From the NCBI RefSeq assembly GCF_010119975.1, contig NZ_CP048222.1:5680501-5744500 (forward strand): DNA of 64,000 nucleotides. The letters run 5' to 3'. The position numbers and the translations under genes are program-made. Shown here in pieces: positions 45,736 through 54,704 of the stretch. The stretch is from Rhodocytophaga rosea. Its GTDB lineage: Bacteria > Bacteroidota > Bacteroidia > Cytophagales > 172606-1. The notes beneath the pieces are model-generated. The model made no database searches, was not told where the DNA came from, and saw only the letters and a list, made by a program, of their open reading frames with translations. Position 1 is the stretch's first letter. Every line of letters begins with the position of its first letter.

Positions 45736-46785
45736 ATGAAAATTTTATATGCCATACAAGGCACCGGAAATGGGCATCTGAGCCGGGCAAGAGATATTAT
45801 TCCTATTCTCGAAAAAAAAGGAGAACTGGATGTTCTCATCAGTGGCACACAGGCAGACGTATCTTTGGACTATCCTATCAAATACCGTTTTAATGGCCTG
45901 AGCTTTGTATTCGGGAAAAAAGGAGGCGTAGATTTTAAAAAAACTTTTTTACAGGCCGATACCAGGAAGTTTTATAAAGAAATCGCCCGTTTGCCTCTGG
46001 AAGGCTATGGTTTGATTATCAGCGATTTTGAACCTGTTTCCGCCTGGGCTTGTAAAGTAAAGCGAAAATTGTGTATCGGCTTAAGCCATCAGAGTGCCGT
46101 ACTTTCTCCAAATGCGCCCAAACCTGAAAAAGATGATAAGCTGGGAAGACTTATTCTCAAAAATTATGCACCGGTGAATGTCCAATATGGCTTTCATTTC
46201 AACCATTTCGACTCAGCTACTTTTACCCCCGTGATCCGCAGGCAGATCCGCCAGCTGGAAGTAAGCGACCAGGGACATTATACAGTGTATCTGCCAGCTT
46301 ATGATGATGAAAGGCTGTACAATATCCTGAGCCAGTTCAAACAAGTAAAATGGCAGGTATTTTCCAAACACAATAAAAATGCATTTCAACTCGGGAATGT
46401 ATCTATACAACCATTAAGCAATGAAGCGTTTATTCAAAGCATGGCTTCCTGCACAGGTATTTTGTGTGGTGCCGGTTTTGAAACACCGGCTGAGGCTTTG
46501 TTTCTGAAAAAGAAACTGATGGTAATTCCGATGAAAAATCAATACGAACAGCAATGCAATGCGGCTGCTCTTAAACAAATGGGGGTGCCGGTGATTAAAA
46601 AGCTGCACCTCAAATATGCTCCCCTTATATACGACTGGCTCGAACAAGGCCAGATTATTCCTGTAGATTATCCCGACATGACCGAACAAATTATAGATCA
46701 GATTATCCATACGCATTATACCCCTGCCATTCCATCTATAGATTATATGTGGGAACAATCCTACAAGTTAATCCCTTCTAAATAA
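45736..46785 (+). CDS. MJ1255/VC2487-type glycosyltransferase
   Basis: 349 residues from the ATG at 45736 (the frame extends to a TTG nine codons earlier). MKILYAIQGTGNGHLSRARD is the GT-B N-terminal loop; LIISDFEPVSAWACK and the C-terminal CGAGFETPAEALFLKKKLMVIPMKNQYEQQCNA are the donor-binding glycosyltransferase-28-like block. This matches the TIGR00661 family, whose substrates are unknown. The stop is three bases before the ATG of the GH1 gene, so the two are translated together. Confidence 0.88.
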   Translation: MKILYAIQGTGNGHLSRARDIIPILEKKGELDVLISGTQADVSLDYPIKYRFNGLSFVFGKKGGVDFKKTFLQADTRKFYKEIARLPLEGYGLIISDFEPVSAWACKVKRKLCIGLSHQSAVLSPNAPKPEKDDKLGRLILKNYAPVNVQYGFHFNHFDSATFTPVIRRQIRQLEVSDQGHYTVYLPAYDDERLYNILSQFKQVKWQVFSKHNKNAFQLGNVSIQPLSNEAFIQSMASCTGILCGAGFETPAEALFLKKKLMVIPMKNQYEQQCNAAALKQMGVPVIKKLHLKYAPLIYDWLEQGQIIPVDYPDMTEQIIDQIIHTHYTPAIPSIDYMWEQSYKLIPSK

Positions 46786-46788
46786 AGC

Positions 46789-48165
46789 ATGGGTATACAC
46801 TTTTCTCAACCGGCTCAGCAGGCGGCCGGATTTGCCTTACGTAGATCAGATTTTGGTGAAAATTTTAAATGGGGCGTTTCTGTTGCCGCTTACCAGGTGG
46901 AGGGTGCCCATACGGTAGACAAAGGACCTTCTATCTGGGATGTGTTCAGCAACAAACGGGGCAATATCTATCTCAACCATCATGGCAATATTGCCTGCAA
47001 TTTTTACAACGGCTACCGCGACGACCTGCAACTGATGCGGAGCCTGCACATTCCCAATTTCCGCTTTTCTTTAGCCTGGTCCAGAATTATGCCTACCGGA
47101 AGGTATCCGGTAAACCAGAAAGGCATCGATTATTATAATTACCTGATCGATCATTGCCTGGAATTGGGAATAGAACCCTGGGTCACGTTGTATCACTGGG
47201 ATTTGCCCCATGCCCTGGAATTGAAAGGCGGCTGGACCAACCGGGATATTATCGGCTGGTTTAAAGACTTTGTGGAAGTGTGCGTAAAAAACTTTGGCGA
47301 CCGGGTACGCTATTGGATGGTGCTTAATGAACCCATGGTGTTTACCGGAGCCGGGTATTTTCTGGGTATTCATGCCCCAGGCAAACGGTGGATGAAAAAT
47401 TTTATTCCAGCGGTTCATCATGCTGCCTTATGCCAGGCAGAAGGAGCCAGGGTAGTAAAAAGCTTGCGGCCACAGGCAGAAGTAGGTACCACTTTTTCCG
47501 GTTCCCATATAGAGCCTTACCGGCATACTGAAAGAGATAGAAAAGCTGCCCAACGGATAGATGCGCTGCTTAACCGCTTGTTTATTGAACCCAGCCTGGG
47601 TTTGGGATATCCTGTTGCTGATCTGCCTTTTTTGAAAAGAATCGATAAGTATTATAAATCTGAAGATGATCACTTGCTTCCTTTCAATTATGATTTTATT
47701 GGCGTACAGGTATATACCAGAGAGATGGTTTCGCATACCTGGCTGATGCCCTTTATCAATGCCGACCTGGTAAAAGCCAATAAACGTAAGGTACCCACTA
47801 CGCTGATGAACTGGGAAGTATATCCTGAATCCATTTATCATTTGCTGAAACAATATGCCAGGTATGAGGACATCAAAAAAATATATGTCACTGAAAATGG
47901 CGCTGCTTTTACAGATACCGTGCAGGATGGTGCAGTACACGATCCACAAAGAAAACAATACTTACAAGATCATATTACCCAGGTATACCGGGCAAAAGGG
48001 GAAGGCGTACAGGTAGAAGGCTATTTCATCTGGACGTTTACAGATAATTTTGAATGGGCCATGGGCTATCATCCCCGGTTTGGTATTGTATATGTGGATT
48101 TTGCTACCCAGCAACGCATCATTAAATCATCCGGCCACTGGTACCGGGATTTTTTGAAAGAGTAA
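46789..48165 (+). CDS. family 1 beta-glucosidase/beta-glycosidase
   Basis: 458 residues, GH1 barrel. NFKWGVSVAAYQVEGA, FSLAWSRIMPTG, YHWDLPHALE, the acid/base glutamate 181 in VLNEPMVF, and nucleophile glutamate 369 in VTENGAAF, plus TDNFEWAMGY at the end. No signal peptide, so it works on cytoplasmic beta-glycosides. Coupled to the glycosyltransferase gene by a three-base gap, pointing to a joint substrate. A bidirectional terminator follows. Confidence 0.93.
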   Translation: MGIHFSQPAQQAAGFALRRSDFGENFKWGVSVAAYQVEGAHTVDKGPSIWDVFSNKRGNIYLNHHGNIACNFYNGYRDDLQLMRSLHIPNFRFSLAWSRIMPTGRYPVNQKGIDYYNYLIDHCLELGIEPWVTLYHWDLPHALELKGGWTNRDIIGWFKDFVEVCVKNFGDRVRYWMVLNEPMVFTGAGYFLGIHAPGKRWMKNFIPAVHHAALCQAEGARVVKSLRPQAEVGTTFSGSHIEPYRHTERDRKAAQRIDALLNRLFIEPSLGLGYPVADLPFLKRIDKYYKSEDDHLLPFNYDFIGVQVYTREMVSHTWLMPFINADLVKANKRKVPTTLMNWEVYPESIYHLLKQYARYEDIKKIYVTENGAAFTDTVQDGAVHDPQRKQYLQDHITQVYRAKGEGVQVEGYFIWTFTDNFEWAMGYHPRFGIVYVDFATQQRIIKSSGHWYRDFLKE

Positions 48166-48191
48166 ATTCTTAAAGCAGCTTACTATAAAAA

Positions 48192-48222
48192 TATAAAAGC
48201 CCGGAAGAGCCAGGCTTTTATA
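48192..48222. terminator. bidirectional terminator between GH1 and fasciclin genes
   Basis: A 10-bp perfect stem (48192-48201 with 48213-48222) with an 11-base loop and A/T runs on both sides, located between two convergent genes. It can end transcripts from either side. Confidence 0.75.
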
Positions 48223-48251
48223 CACACTATAAACAATAAACACCACTAGAT

Positions 48252-48740
48252 CTACATTCCTGAAGGCAGAATTACTTTGTCAATCACGTGGATTACGCCA
48301 TTGGAAGTTGGAATATCGGCTTTGGTAACATTGGCATTTTCTACCATCGCTTTGCCGCCTTTCAGGCTTACTTTAGCTTCTTTTCCGTTCACAGTTTTGG
48401 CTTTCTGGCCATCTTTCAGATCGGTAGATTTTACATTGCCGCTCACCACATGATAAGTTAAAATAGATACCAGTTTCTCTTTATTTTCTGGTTTTAACAG
48501 ACTTTCAAGGGTTCCGGCAGGTAAAGCCGCGAATGCTTCATTGGTAGGTGCAAACACGGTGAAAGGACCATTGCCACTCAGTGTTTCTGCCAGGCCTGCT
48601 GCTTTAATTGCTGATACCAGCGTACTAAAATCAGGATTTGCCGAAGCTGTTTCTACAATGTTTTTGGATTGTCCAAAAGAACTTGTCAGGCTTACACAAA
48701 AGGCGAAAGCCATGGCAACTAATAAGGTTACTTTTTTCAT
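48252..48740 (-). CDS. secreted fasciclin (FAS1) domain protein
   Basis: 162 residues: signal peptide 1-23 (ends SSFGQ), then one FAS1 domain with [49 protein letters not shown] and the closing [14 protein letters not shown]. Such domains mediate adhesion outside the cell. Its upstream region carries copy 1 of the two-copy block element, whose orientation faces this gene. Confidence 0.93.
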   Translation of the reverse strand: MKKVTLLVAMAFAFCVSLTSSFGQSKNIVETASANPDFSTLVSAIKAAGLAETLSGNGPFTVFAPTNEAFAALPAGTLESLLKPENKEKLVSILTYHVVSGNVKSTDLKDGQKAKTVNGKEAKVSLKGGKAMVENANVTKADIPTSNGVIHVIDKVILPSGM

Positions 48741-49343
48741 ATAGTTTTAATTGGTTTGTTAATAGCATCATAACAAGCCGGTTGGACTATTGTTTAAAAA
48801 TAAAGTTTGAAACAAAACAGGCATTTTGTAGTTGTGGCGGCTTTTATTCAAGTATAACACCATAATAAAAGGAGAACGGGTTCGCATATTCATACCAAAA
48901 TAAAAATAGAATGCGTGGCAAAACTAATCTTCTGTTTAGAGGTATTTCTCCTCCAGGGCCGGAGAGGCCCCGCTTTTACATCCGCCACTTCTATACAACC
49001 CACGCATAGCCTGTGCTGACCCAAAGGTTGTATAAGGTGGCTTCTGCAAAAGCTGTTGTTATTAACATGCAATTTGGTTTCTATTTCAGTATTAGTAGCC
49101 GGTAATTTAAAATTGCCTGTTCTTATAGGTTCAAGCACTCCTGTTTTTATTTGCTGCAACTATTCCCTATCCTTCCCGTAATTAAAAATCCATCAGGTAG
49201 TGTGTTGAATAAAGCTGGCTACCTGTAATTATATTTTTTAGTCATTTTTGTTATTCAGCTCATGATGAAAATGGCCTTTAGTGAATAGCTGCTGTTTAGA
49301 AACGGCGTTTAAATCAATTCTCAATTTTAATGTATTCAACCCT
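48741..49343. other. divergent intergenic region with block element
   Basis: 603 bases between fasciclin (minus) and the baeRF gene (plus). The central part 48892-49056 is copy 1 of the two-copy upstream element. The remaining parts are AT-rich with no exact -7 box. A minus-strand frame of 89 codons overlaps the element and is considered non-coding. Confidence 0.6.
48892..49056 (-). promoter_or_regulatory. upstream block element, copy 1 (facing fasciclin)
   Basis: Read on the minus strand it has block A (49031-49056), a 61-base variable middle, block B (48937-48969), a 28-base spacer and block C (48892-48908). Blocks A, B and C match copy 2 (56788-56967) at 24 of 26, 29 of 33 and 14 of 17 positions, all differences being transitions, and the B-to-C spacer is 28 bases in both. 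Its middle holds a hairpin: 48992-49000 with 49026-49034 (9 bp) plus 48984-48988 with 49037-49041 (5 bp). Block C ends 151 bases before the fasciclin ATG. Role unknown. Confidence 0.6.
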
Positions 49344-50540
49344 ATGACAAACCAGGAAATTCAGGAAAAATTAAAAAGTTTGAGTAACCAGTCGGCCTAT
49401 CCGTCGGTTTCCATATTATTACCCCTTGAAAACGAGCGTACACCTACTTTTGTAGCGCCCGAACACAAACTGAAAGTGCTGGTGCAGGAAACTTATCAGC
49501 GGCTCAGCAATATAGAAGATGAACAGGCCCTGCAAACCATCCGTCAGAAACTCGATAACATAGCCGAAAATATCAAGTTCGACAATGGTGATAAAAGTAT
49601 GGGCATATTTGTGTCGCCCGATCATGAAGAGGTAATCAAGCTTCCGTTTTCCGTAGAAAGCAATGTATTCATCGGAGATAATTTTCAGATCAGGGACCTG
49701 GTGCAGGTACGCAACCAGTTGAACGAATACCTGGTATTGATGATCAGTGAAAAAAAAGTACTGGCGCTCCGTGGCAGTGGCCCCAGTTTATCTGTCATTC
49801 AGGTTCCGGAAATGCCAGCCAGCATGGCCGAACAGGAAGTTCCCGGCGCTGCCTTGGATACCAACGAAATTGAAGATGCTATAGATACTTCTGTAGAGCC
49901 TGACGCTCCATCGCCCAAAGGCCAGGCCGACGAAGATGCCAATTCCAACCAGTCGTCTATTCAGGGAGTTAGCTATGATGAAAAACAAAGGCCCTATCTG
50001 ACAAAAATAGATCAGGCTTTGGGTAAATACCTGACGCAGGAAAGCCTGCGGGTGGTACTCGTAGGTGTAGATAAAAAGATCAGCCATTTCCTTAAATTCT
50101 CAAAAAATGAGAACAAGGTAATCGGAACTGTAAACGGCAATTATGATTATGCGCCTCCGCAAACCATTTCTGAACTGGTATGGCCGGTGGTACAAAATAA
50201 AATGCAGGAAGAAAAAGAAAACCTGCTTTCTGAATTACAGGAATCTGTAGGGCGTAATCTATATGTAAGCGGCATTGATGCTGTATGGAAAGCTGCCTTT
50301 GAAGGACGGGTACGCACTTTATTGATTGAAGAAAATTACCAGGTGCGTGGACTAATTCTCGATGAAGGCTACTCTCTGTCTTTGGACGTTCCGGATACTT
50401 ATAATGGCCCAGGCCGTATTGCAGAAGATGCTGTAGACGATCTGATCGAACTGGTGATGAGCAAGGCAGGAAATGTGGTTTTTGTGGAAAATGGAAAACT
50501 TGGAGATCATCAGCAACTGGCGGCTATTACCAGGTATTAA
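49344..50540 (+). CDS. baeRF-family protein (bacterial eRF1-like domain)
   Basis: 398 residues from the ATG at 49344; an in-frame GTG 21 codons earlier is not needed. The start ILLPLENERTPTFVAPEHKLKVLVQET fits the eRF1-like group; SEKKVLALRGSG and LVGVDKKISHFLKFSKN are core strands, and YVSGIDAVWKAAFEGRVRTLLIEE resembles the Rossmann-type third domain. An acidic linker of about 50 residues (around 165-215) is inserted in the middle. Bacterial baeRF proteins are predicted to act at stalled ribosomes or in stress; unproven. It ends just before a repeat and a strong terminator. Confidence 0.75.
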   Translation: MTNQEIQEKLKSLSNQSAYPSVSILLPLENERTPTFVAPEHKLKVLVQETYQRLSNIEDEQALQTIRQKLDNIAENIKFDNGDKSMGIFVSPDHEEVIKLPFSVESNVFIGDNFQIRDLVQVRNQLNEYLVLMISEKKVLALRGSGPSLSVIQVPEMPASMAEQEVPGAALDTNEIEDAIDTSVEPDAPSPKGQADEDANSNQSSIQGVSYDEKQRPYLTKIDQALGKYLTQESLRVVLVGVDKKISHFLKFSKNENKVIGTVNGNYDYAPPQTISELVWPVVQNKMQEEKENLLSELQESVGRNLYVSGIDAVWKAAFEGRVRTLLIEENYQVRGLILDEGYSLSLDVPDTYNGPGRIAEDAVDDLIELVMSKAGNVVFVENGKLGDHQQLAAITRY

Positions 50541-50640
50541 GTTCGTTGATAGTTGTTAGTGGGAACAATCTAATTGATTTAGTAAAGATAAAAGAAATAT
50601 ACTTTCTTAGGTTTTTTTAAAAATTAATAACCAAAAGCTA
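50541..50640. repeat. word-type repeat after the baeRF stop codon
   Basis: Right after the stop (50538-50540) the words GTTGATAG and GTTGTTAG occur, and opposite-orientation words (TAATAACC, CTAACAGC) follow around 50622-50645 before the terminator stem. The pairing is weak; it is listed as part of the same repeat group. Confidence 0.4.
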
Positions 50641-50643
50641 ACA

Positions 50644-50694
50644 GCAAAAAAATAACCCTATTCGCTTGCCACAGCAATAGGGTTATTTTTTTGC
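50644..50694. terminator. strong bidirectional terminator before rsmH
   Basis: A 19-bp perfect stem (50644-50662 with 50676-50694) with a 13-base loop, starting in seven A and ending in seven T, with more T downstream. It ends baeRF transcription and isolates the rsmH gene, which starts 93 bases later. Confidence 0.9.
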
Positions 50695-50787
50695 TTTTTT
50701 CTTTCAGTTTTATAAAAAACTATCACAAAATCTTATAAAAAACGTATTTTTAACACAAATAGCCACATAGGCTTTCTTTTTTAATTC

Positions 50788-51711
50788 ATGTCTACACAAA
50801 CATATCATCAGCCTGTATTACTTTCCGAATGTATAGAGGGTTTGCAGATTCAGCCGGGAGGGGTGTATGTTGACCTTACATTTGGCGGAGGGGGGCATTC
50901 CAGAGCGATACTTGACAAGCTGGAAGGAGGAAAATTATATGCTTTCGATCAGGATGCAGATGCCAAAGAAAATGCAAAAGAGCTCAGGCGAAAAGAATTT
51001 ACGCTGATTGAAGCTAATTTCCGGCATTTGCGTCGTTATCTAAAATTATACAACGTCCGGCAGGTAGATGGCATTCTGGCCGACCTGGGGGTATCTTCGC
51101 ATCAGATCGATTCGGCAGAACGGGGATTTTCAACCCGTTTCCAGGCAGACCTCGATATGCGTATGGACCAGCAAGCCAGCCTGACAGCGAAAACGATTGT
51201 AAATACCTATCCGGAAGCAGAACTGCATAAGATTCTGGGTATGTACGGGGAAGTAAAAAATGCCCGTACCCTGGCAGCAGCCATAGTAAAAGAACGTTTT
51301 TCAAAACCTGTACAAACAGTAAATGATCTGAAGAACATTCTCAATAAATTTGCCCCCAGAGGACGTGAAAATAAATATTATGCGCAGGTATTTCAGGCTT
51401 TGCGGATTGAAGTGAACGAAGAACTCAGGGTGCTGGAGGAAATGCTGGAACAAACGGCTCTTGTATTAAAACCGGGAGGCCGACTGGTTGTACTTTCCTA
51501 TCATTCCCTGGAAGACAGACTGGTGAAAAACTTTATCAATAAAGGCAAGTTCAGTGGGGAAGTAGAGAAAGATATGTATGGCAATTTTCAGGTTCCTTTT
51601 AGGGCAGTAAATAAAAAACCAATAGAAGCCAGTGAAGAAGAAATTGCCGGAAACAACCGGGCCAGAAGCGCCAAACTCAGAATAGCGGAGAGATTAGAAG
51701 ATAGTCAATAA
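50788..51711 (+). CDS. rsmH: 16S rRNA (cytosine-1402-N4)-methyltransferase RsmH
   Basis: 307 residues. SAM-binding VDLTFGGGGHSRAIL, AFDQDADA, GILADLGVSSHQID, the RGFSTRFQADLDMRMD block and YAQVFQALRIEVNEEL plus YHSLEDRLVKNF are all standard for RsmH/MraW. It methylates C1402 in 16S rRNA. In Bacteroidota this gene normally follows mraZ at the head of the division cluster; here no mraZ is upstream, the terminator being directly before it. Confidence 0.97.
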   Translation: MSTQTYHQPVLLSECIEGLQIQPGGVYVDLTFGGGGHSRAILDKLEGGKLYAFDQDADAKENAKELRRKEFTLIEANFRHLRRYLKLYNVRQVDGILADLGVSSHQIDSAERGFSTRFQADLDMRMDQQASLTAKTIVNTYPEAELHKILGMYGEVKNARTLAAAIVKERFSKPVQTVNDLKNILNKFAPRGRENKYYAQVFQALRIEVNEELRVLEEMLEQTALVLKPGGRLVVLSYHSLEDRLVKNFINKGKFSGEVEKDMYGNFQVPFRAVNKKPIEASEEEIAGNNRARSAKLRIAERLEDSQ

Positions 51712-51831
51712 TATACACCAAGGATAGAATTTAGACAGACAGAAGGTTATAAAGGAAAAATAAGCTTTACCCTATAATTCTGAATTATATTATTCAGTAT
51801 TTTTTAATGACCAACAATTAAGTGAACATAA

Positions 51832-52230
51832 ATGGCAACCAATACATTTAAACAGGCTGCAAAACCAAAACAACCGGCGGCAAGTCCACGGAAGAAAGGG
51901 AATAGTTTTTTTAAGCTGATCGAAAACTATGTAAAGCTGGGGATTATTTTTGAAAATGGCCTGCCGGTTCGCTATATTCCCTACATTTTATTTACGGCTG
52001 CCTTAGGTATATTCTATATCGGCAATATTCATTATGCCGAAAAAACAGTGCGTAAACTCGATAAACTGAAAGTAGAGGTAGATGATCTCCGGGCTGAATA
52101 TATTACCATCCGGGCCAGTTACGAGTATGATGGCAAGCAGTCGGAAGTAGCCCGTAAAGTAGCACCCATGGGATTGTATGAAAGTGCGGTGCCACCTTAT
52201 AAAATTATGTTGAAAAAAGAACAAGAATAG
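51832..52230 (+). CDS. ftsL: FtsL-like division protein
   Basis: 132 residues. A cytoplasmic basic head (about 1-45), one membrane helix (IPYILFTAALGIFYIGNIHY, about 46-65), and a short periplasmic coiled coil (VRKLDKLKVEVDDLRAEYITIRA). Position between rsmH and ftsI is that of FtsL, part of the FtsQLB division complex. Sequence of FtsL is poorly conserved, so the name leans on layout and context. Confidence 0.75.
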   Translation: MATNTFKQAAKPKQPAASPRKKGNSFFKLIENYVKLGIIFENGLPVRYIPYILFTAALGIFYIGNIHYAEKTVRKLDKLKVEVDDLRAEYITIRASYEYDGKQSEVARKVAPMGLYESAVPPYKIMLKKEQE

Positions 52231-52234
52231 TTAT

Positions 52235-52319
52235 AGATTGTAAGATTGTAAGATTGTAAGATTGTAAGATTGTAAGATTGTAAGATTGTAAGATTGTAAG
52301 ATTGTAAGATTGTAAGATT
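52235..52319. repeat. tandem array of an 8-bp word, 10.6 copies
   Basis: The octamer AGATTGTA is repeated ten full times without error plus five more bases, starting five bases past the ftsL stop. The region that follows (about 52350-52405) has several AATCTT words in the opposite sense, so the array looks like an expanded arm of an inverted repeat. Copy number of such arrays often varies by slippage. It lies 106 bases before the ftsI start. Confidence 0.9.
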
Positions 52320-52425
52320 TTCTATTAGCAGTTAGTTTTAAATGTTCAAATTTTATAATCTTCTAATTTTTGATTTATGAATATTTAAATCTTCTTAATT
52401 TTCTGAATGCTAAATCAATTCCGCT

Positions 52426-54531
52426 GTGAATATTAAGAATTCAATACTGGTTAGAGTCCGCATTGCATTTTTGCTGGTTGCCCTCTTTTCCATGGCAGTA
52501 GGAGCTAAAATGTTTCACCTGCAATGGGTAGAAGGCGATCACTGGCGGAAGCAGGCGCAGGCAAAAACCATTAATTTCCGCAAAGTAAAAGCTACCAGAG
52601 GTAATATCTATTCCGATGATGGAAACCTGCTGGCTACTTCAGTGCCTTTCTACAAACTGGCCATAGATCCCAGCGTGCCGGATAATAAACTATATAGAAG
52701 TGGAATCGATTCACTGGCCTACCTGTTGTCGGTACATTTTAAAGACAAAACGCCGGAAGAATATAAGCGGAAGATCAATGATGCCCGGCATGGTAAAAAG
52801 AAATACCTGATGGTAAATCCCCGCATGATTAACTACCAGACCAAAAAGATGATGGAAGATTGGCCGATTCTACGGGCAGGGAGGTACAAAGGAGGCGTTA
52901 TTTTTGAGCGAATAGACAGGCGTTTTAATCCATTTGTGGCCTTAGGTACCCGTACCATCGGATACGTGAGTCAGGAAAGCAGAGGAATCGTAGGTTTGGA
53001 AGCCAGCTTTAACCGCCAGCTTGCCGGAAAAGACGGACAAGCCCTGTTTCAGCGTATGGCCGGAGGTGGATGGAAACCTTTAAATGATGATTCGGAAGTT
53101 CCGCCAGAGCAGGGTTGGGATATTCAAACCACGATTGACATTAATCTACAGGACGTAGCCGAAGCCGCTTTACACCGGGCATTAAAAGACCATGAAGCCA
53201 ATTATGGATGTGTGGTATTGATGGAAGTAGCGACCGGAGAAATTAAAGCGATGGTGAATTTAGGCCAGCAGAAAAATGGAAACTATGCCGAAACCTATAA
53301 TTATGCCGTTGGTCAGCAGGGACGTACCGATCCTGGTTCTACTTTTAAATTGCCCACGATGATCGCCTTGCTGGAAGAAACCAGCCTGGAACCTACGGAT
53401 AGTATAGATACCGGCAATGGTACTTTCCGGTATAGTGGAGCTGTAATGAACGATGCTAAACCCGGGGGGTATGGAAAAATTACTGTTCAGGAAGCTTTTG
53501 AACATTCGTCTAACGTGGCCTTTGTGATGATGATGCGCGAACATTTCCGCACCAAGCCACAGCGGTTTATTGATTATCTGCAATCATTTGGGTTAACCAA
53601 ATCCATGGGTTTCCAGATGCTGGGCGAAGCAGAACCGTATATCAAACGTCCGGAAGACAAAACCTGGAGTGGTATTACCTTGCCCTGGATGGCCGTTGGG
53701 TATGAATCCAAAATCTCGCCTTTGCACATACTTGCTTTTTACAATGCGGTAGCCAATAATGGAAAAATGATCCAGCCTATGATTGTAAAAGAGGCCCGGA
53801 TTGCAGATAATGTAGAAGAAATGTACCAGCCCAGGGTGATCAATGAAAAAATCTGCTCTGACCGGACATTGAAGAAAGTGAGGAAAATGCTGGAAGGCGT
53901 AGTAGAACACGGTACAGCAAAAAGTATACGCAACAGCGATTATAAAATTGCAGGTAAAACAGGTACTTCCCAAAAATTGAAAGAAGGACGATACACCAGA
54001 GAGTATTATACTTCATTTGCAGGCTATTTTCCAGCGGATAATCCCAAGTATAGCTGTATTGTCGTAATTGATGGGCCTAAGGGTTACCGGCAGTATGGGG
54101 CAGAAGTAGCTGCTCCCGTTTTTAAAGAGATTGCTGATAAAGTATATGCCCGGGATATTCAAATGCACAAACAACTACCCCGTAAAGCCTGGGAGGATGA
54201 CAAAGGTATTTTTCCGATGGTAAAAGCCGGATACTTCGAAGACCTGCGGTATTTGTGCAATGAAATGGGTATTTCTAACCACACCCGTGATACCGAAGAA
54301 TGGGTAGTCGCCAATGTAAGCAACCGTTCTATCAGCTGGAAAAGCAAACAATACCTTCCCAACCAGGTGCCGGATGTAAGCGGCATGACTTTAAAAGATG
54401 CCTTATATATTCTGGAAAATAAAGGCTTGCGGGTGAATGTAAAGGGACATGGAAGGGTTATTTCTCAATCCCAGCGTCCGGGAAGTTCAGTGCTGAGAGG
54501 TAGCAGTATTGATGTGGTATTAGGCTCCTGA
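52426..54531 (+). CDS. ftsI: penicillin-binding protein, division transpeptidase FtsI
   Basis: 701 residues from a GTG start (no ATG fits). One membrane helix near 10-30, a dimerisation domain (about 55-225), and the transpeptidase domain with Ser305-x-x-Lys308 in DPGSTFKLP, SSN in EHSSNVAF, and Lys511-Thr-Gly in GKTGTS. A PASTA domain closes it (about 640-700, VPDVSGMTLKDALYILENKG). It crosslinks septal peptidoglycan. murE and the rest of the usual division cluster do not follow. Confidence 0.95.
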   Translation: MNIKNSILVRVRIAFLLVALFSMAVGAKMFHLQWVEGDHWRKQAQAKTINFRKVKATRGNIYSDDGNLLATSVPFYKLAIDPSVPDNKLYRSGIDSLAYLLSVHFKDKTPEEYKRKINDARHGKKKYLMVNPRMINYQTKKMMEDWPILRAGRYKGGVIFERIDRRFNPFVALGTRTIGYVSQESRGIVGLEASFNRQLAGKDGQALFQRMAGGGWKPLNDDSEVPPEQGWDIQTTIDINLQDVAEAALHRALKDHEANYGCVVLMEVATGEIKAMVNLGQQKNGNYAETYNYAVGQQGRTDPGSTFKLPTMIALLEETSLEPTDSIDTGNGTFRYSGAVMNDAKPGGYGKITVQEAFEHSSNVAFVMMMREHFRTKPQRFIDYLQSFGLTKSMGFQMLGEAEPYIKRPEDKTWSGITLPWMAVGYESKISPLHILAFYNAVANNGKMIQPMIVKEARIADNVEEMYQPRVINEKICSDRTLKKVRKMLEGVVEHGTAKSIRNSDYKIAGKTGTSQKLKEGRYTREYYTSFAGYFPADNPKYSCIVVIDGPKGYRQYGAEVAAPVFKEIADKVYARDIQMHKQLPRKAWEDDKGIFPMVKAGYFEDLRYLCNEMGISNHTRDTEEWVVANVSNRSISWKSKQYLPNQVPDVSGMTLKDALYILENKGLRVNVKGHGRVISQSQRPGSSVLRGSSIDVVLGS

Positions 54532-54704
54532 ATTTTTTGTAGTTACTCTCTTGAAAAATCAGCTTGCTATTCTGTTTGTCTATCCAAGTGGCAATGAACA
54601 GATGTCGTTGGGCAGTAAAAGTAAGCTTTTCGTCTACAAAGTGAGCCGACTATAGTACCAGGGTTGTCTTTTCTGTATTTTAGTGTAAGAAAGCAAGCAT
54701 CCCT

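Noticed and set aside
48946-48969. Likeness of block B to a PyrR-binding loop (CCGGAGAGGC)
   Set aside because: The consensus U positions are absent, the element is not near the pyr genes, and the GGCC-loop-GGCC hairpin explains the match by itself.
48890-49159. 89-codon minus-strand frame overlapping the block element
   Set aside because: The frame is broken in copy 2, where the middle is replaced by another inverted repeat; conserved blocks match as DNA with transitions and hairpins rather than as protein.
52235-52319. CRISPR-like repeat array
   Set aside because: The unit is only 8 bases with no spacers and no cas genes are present; it is a simple tandem repeat.
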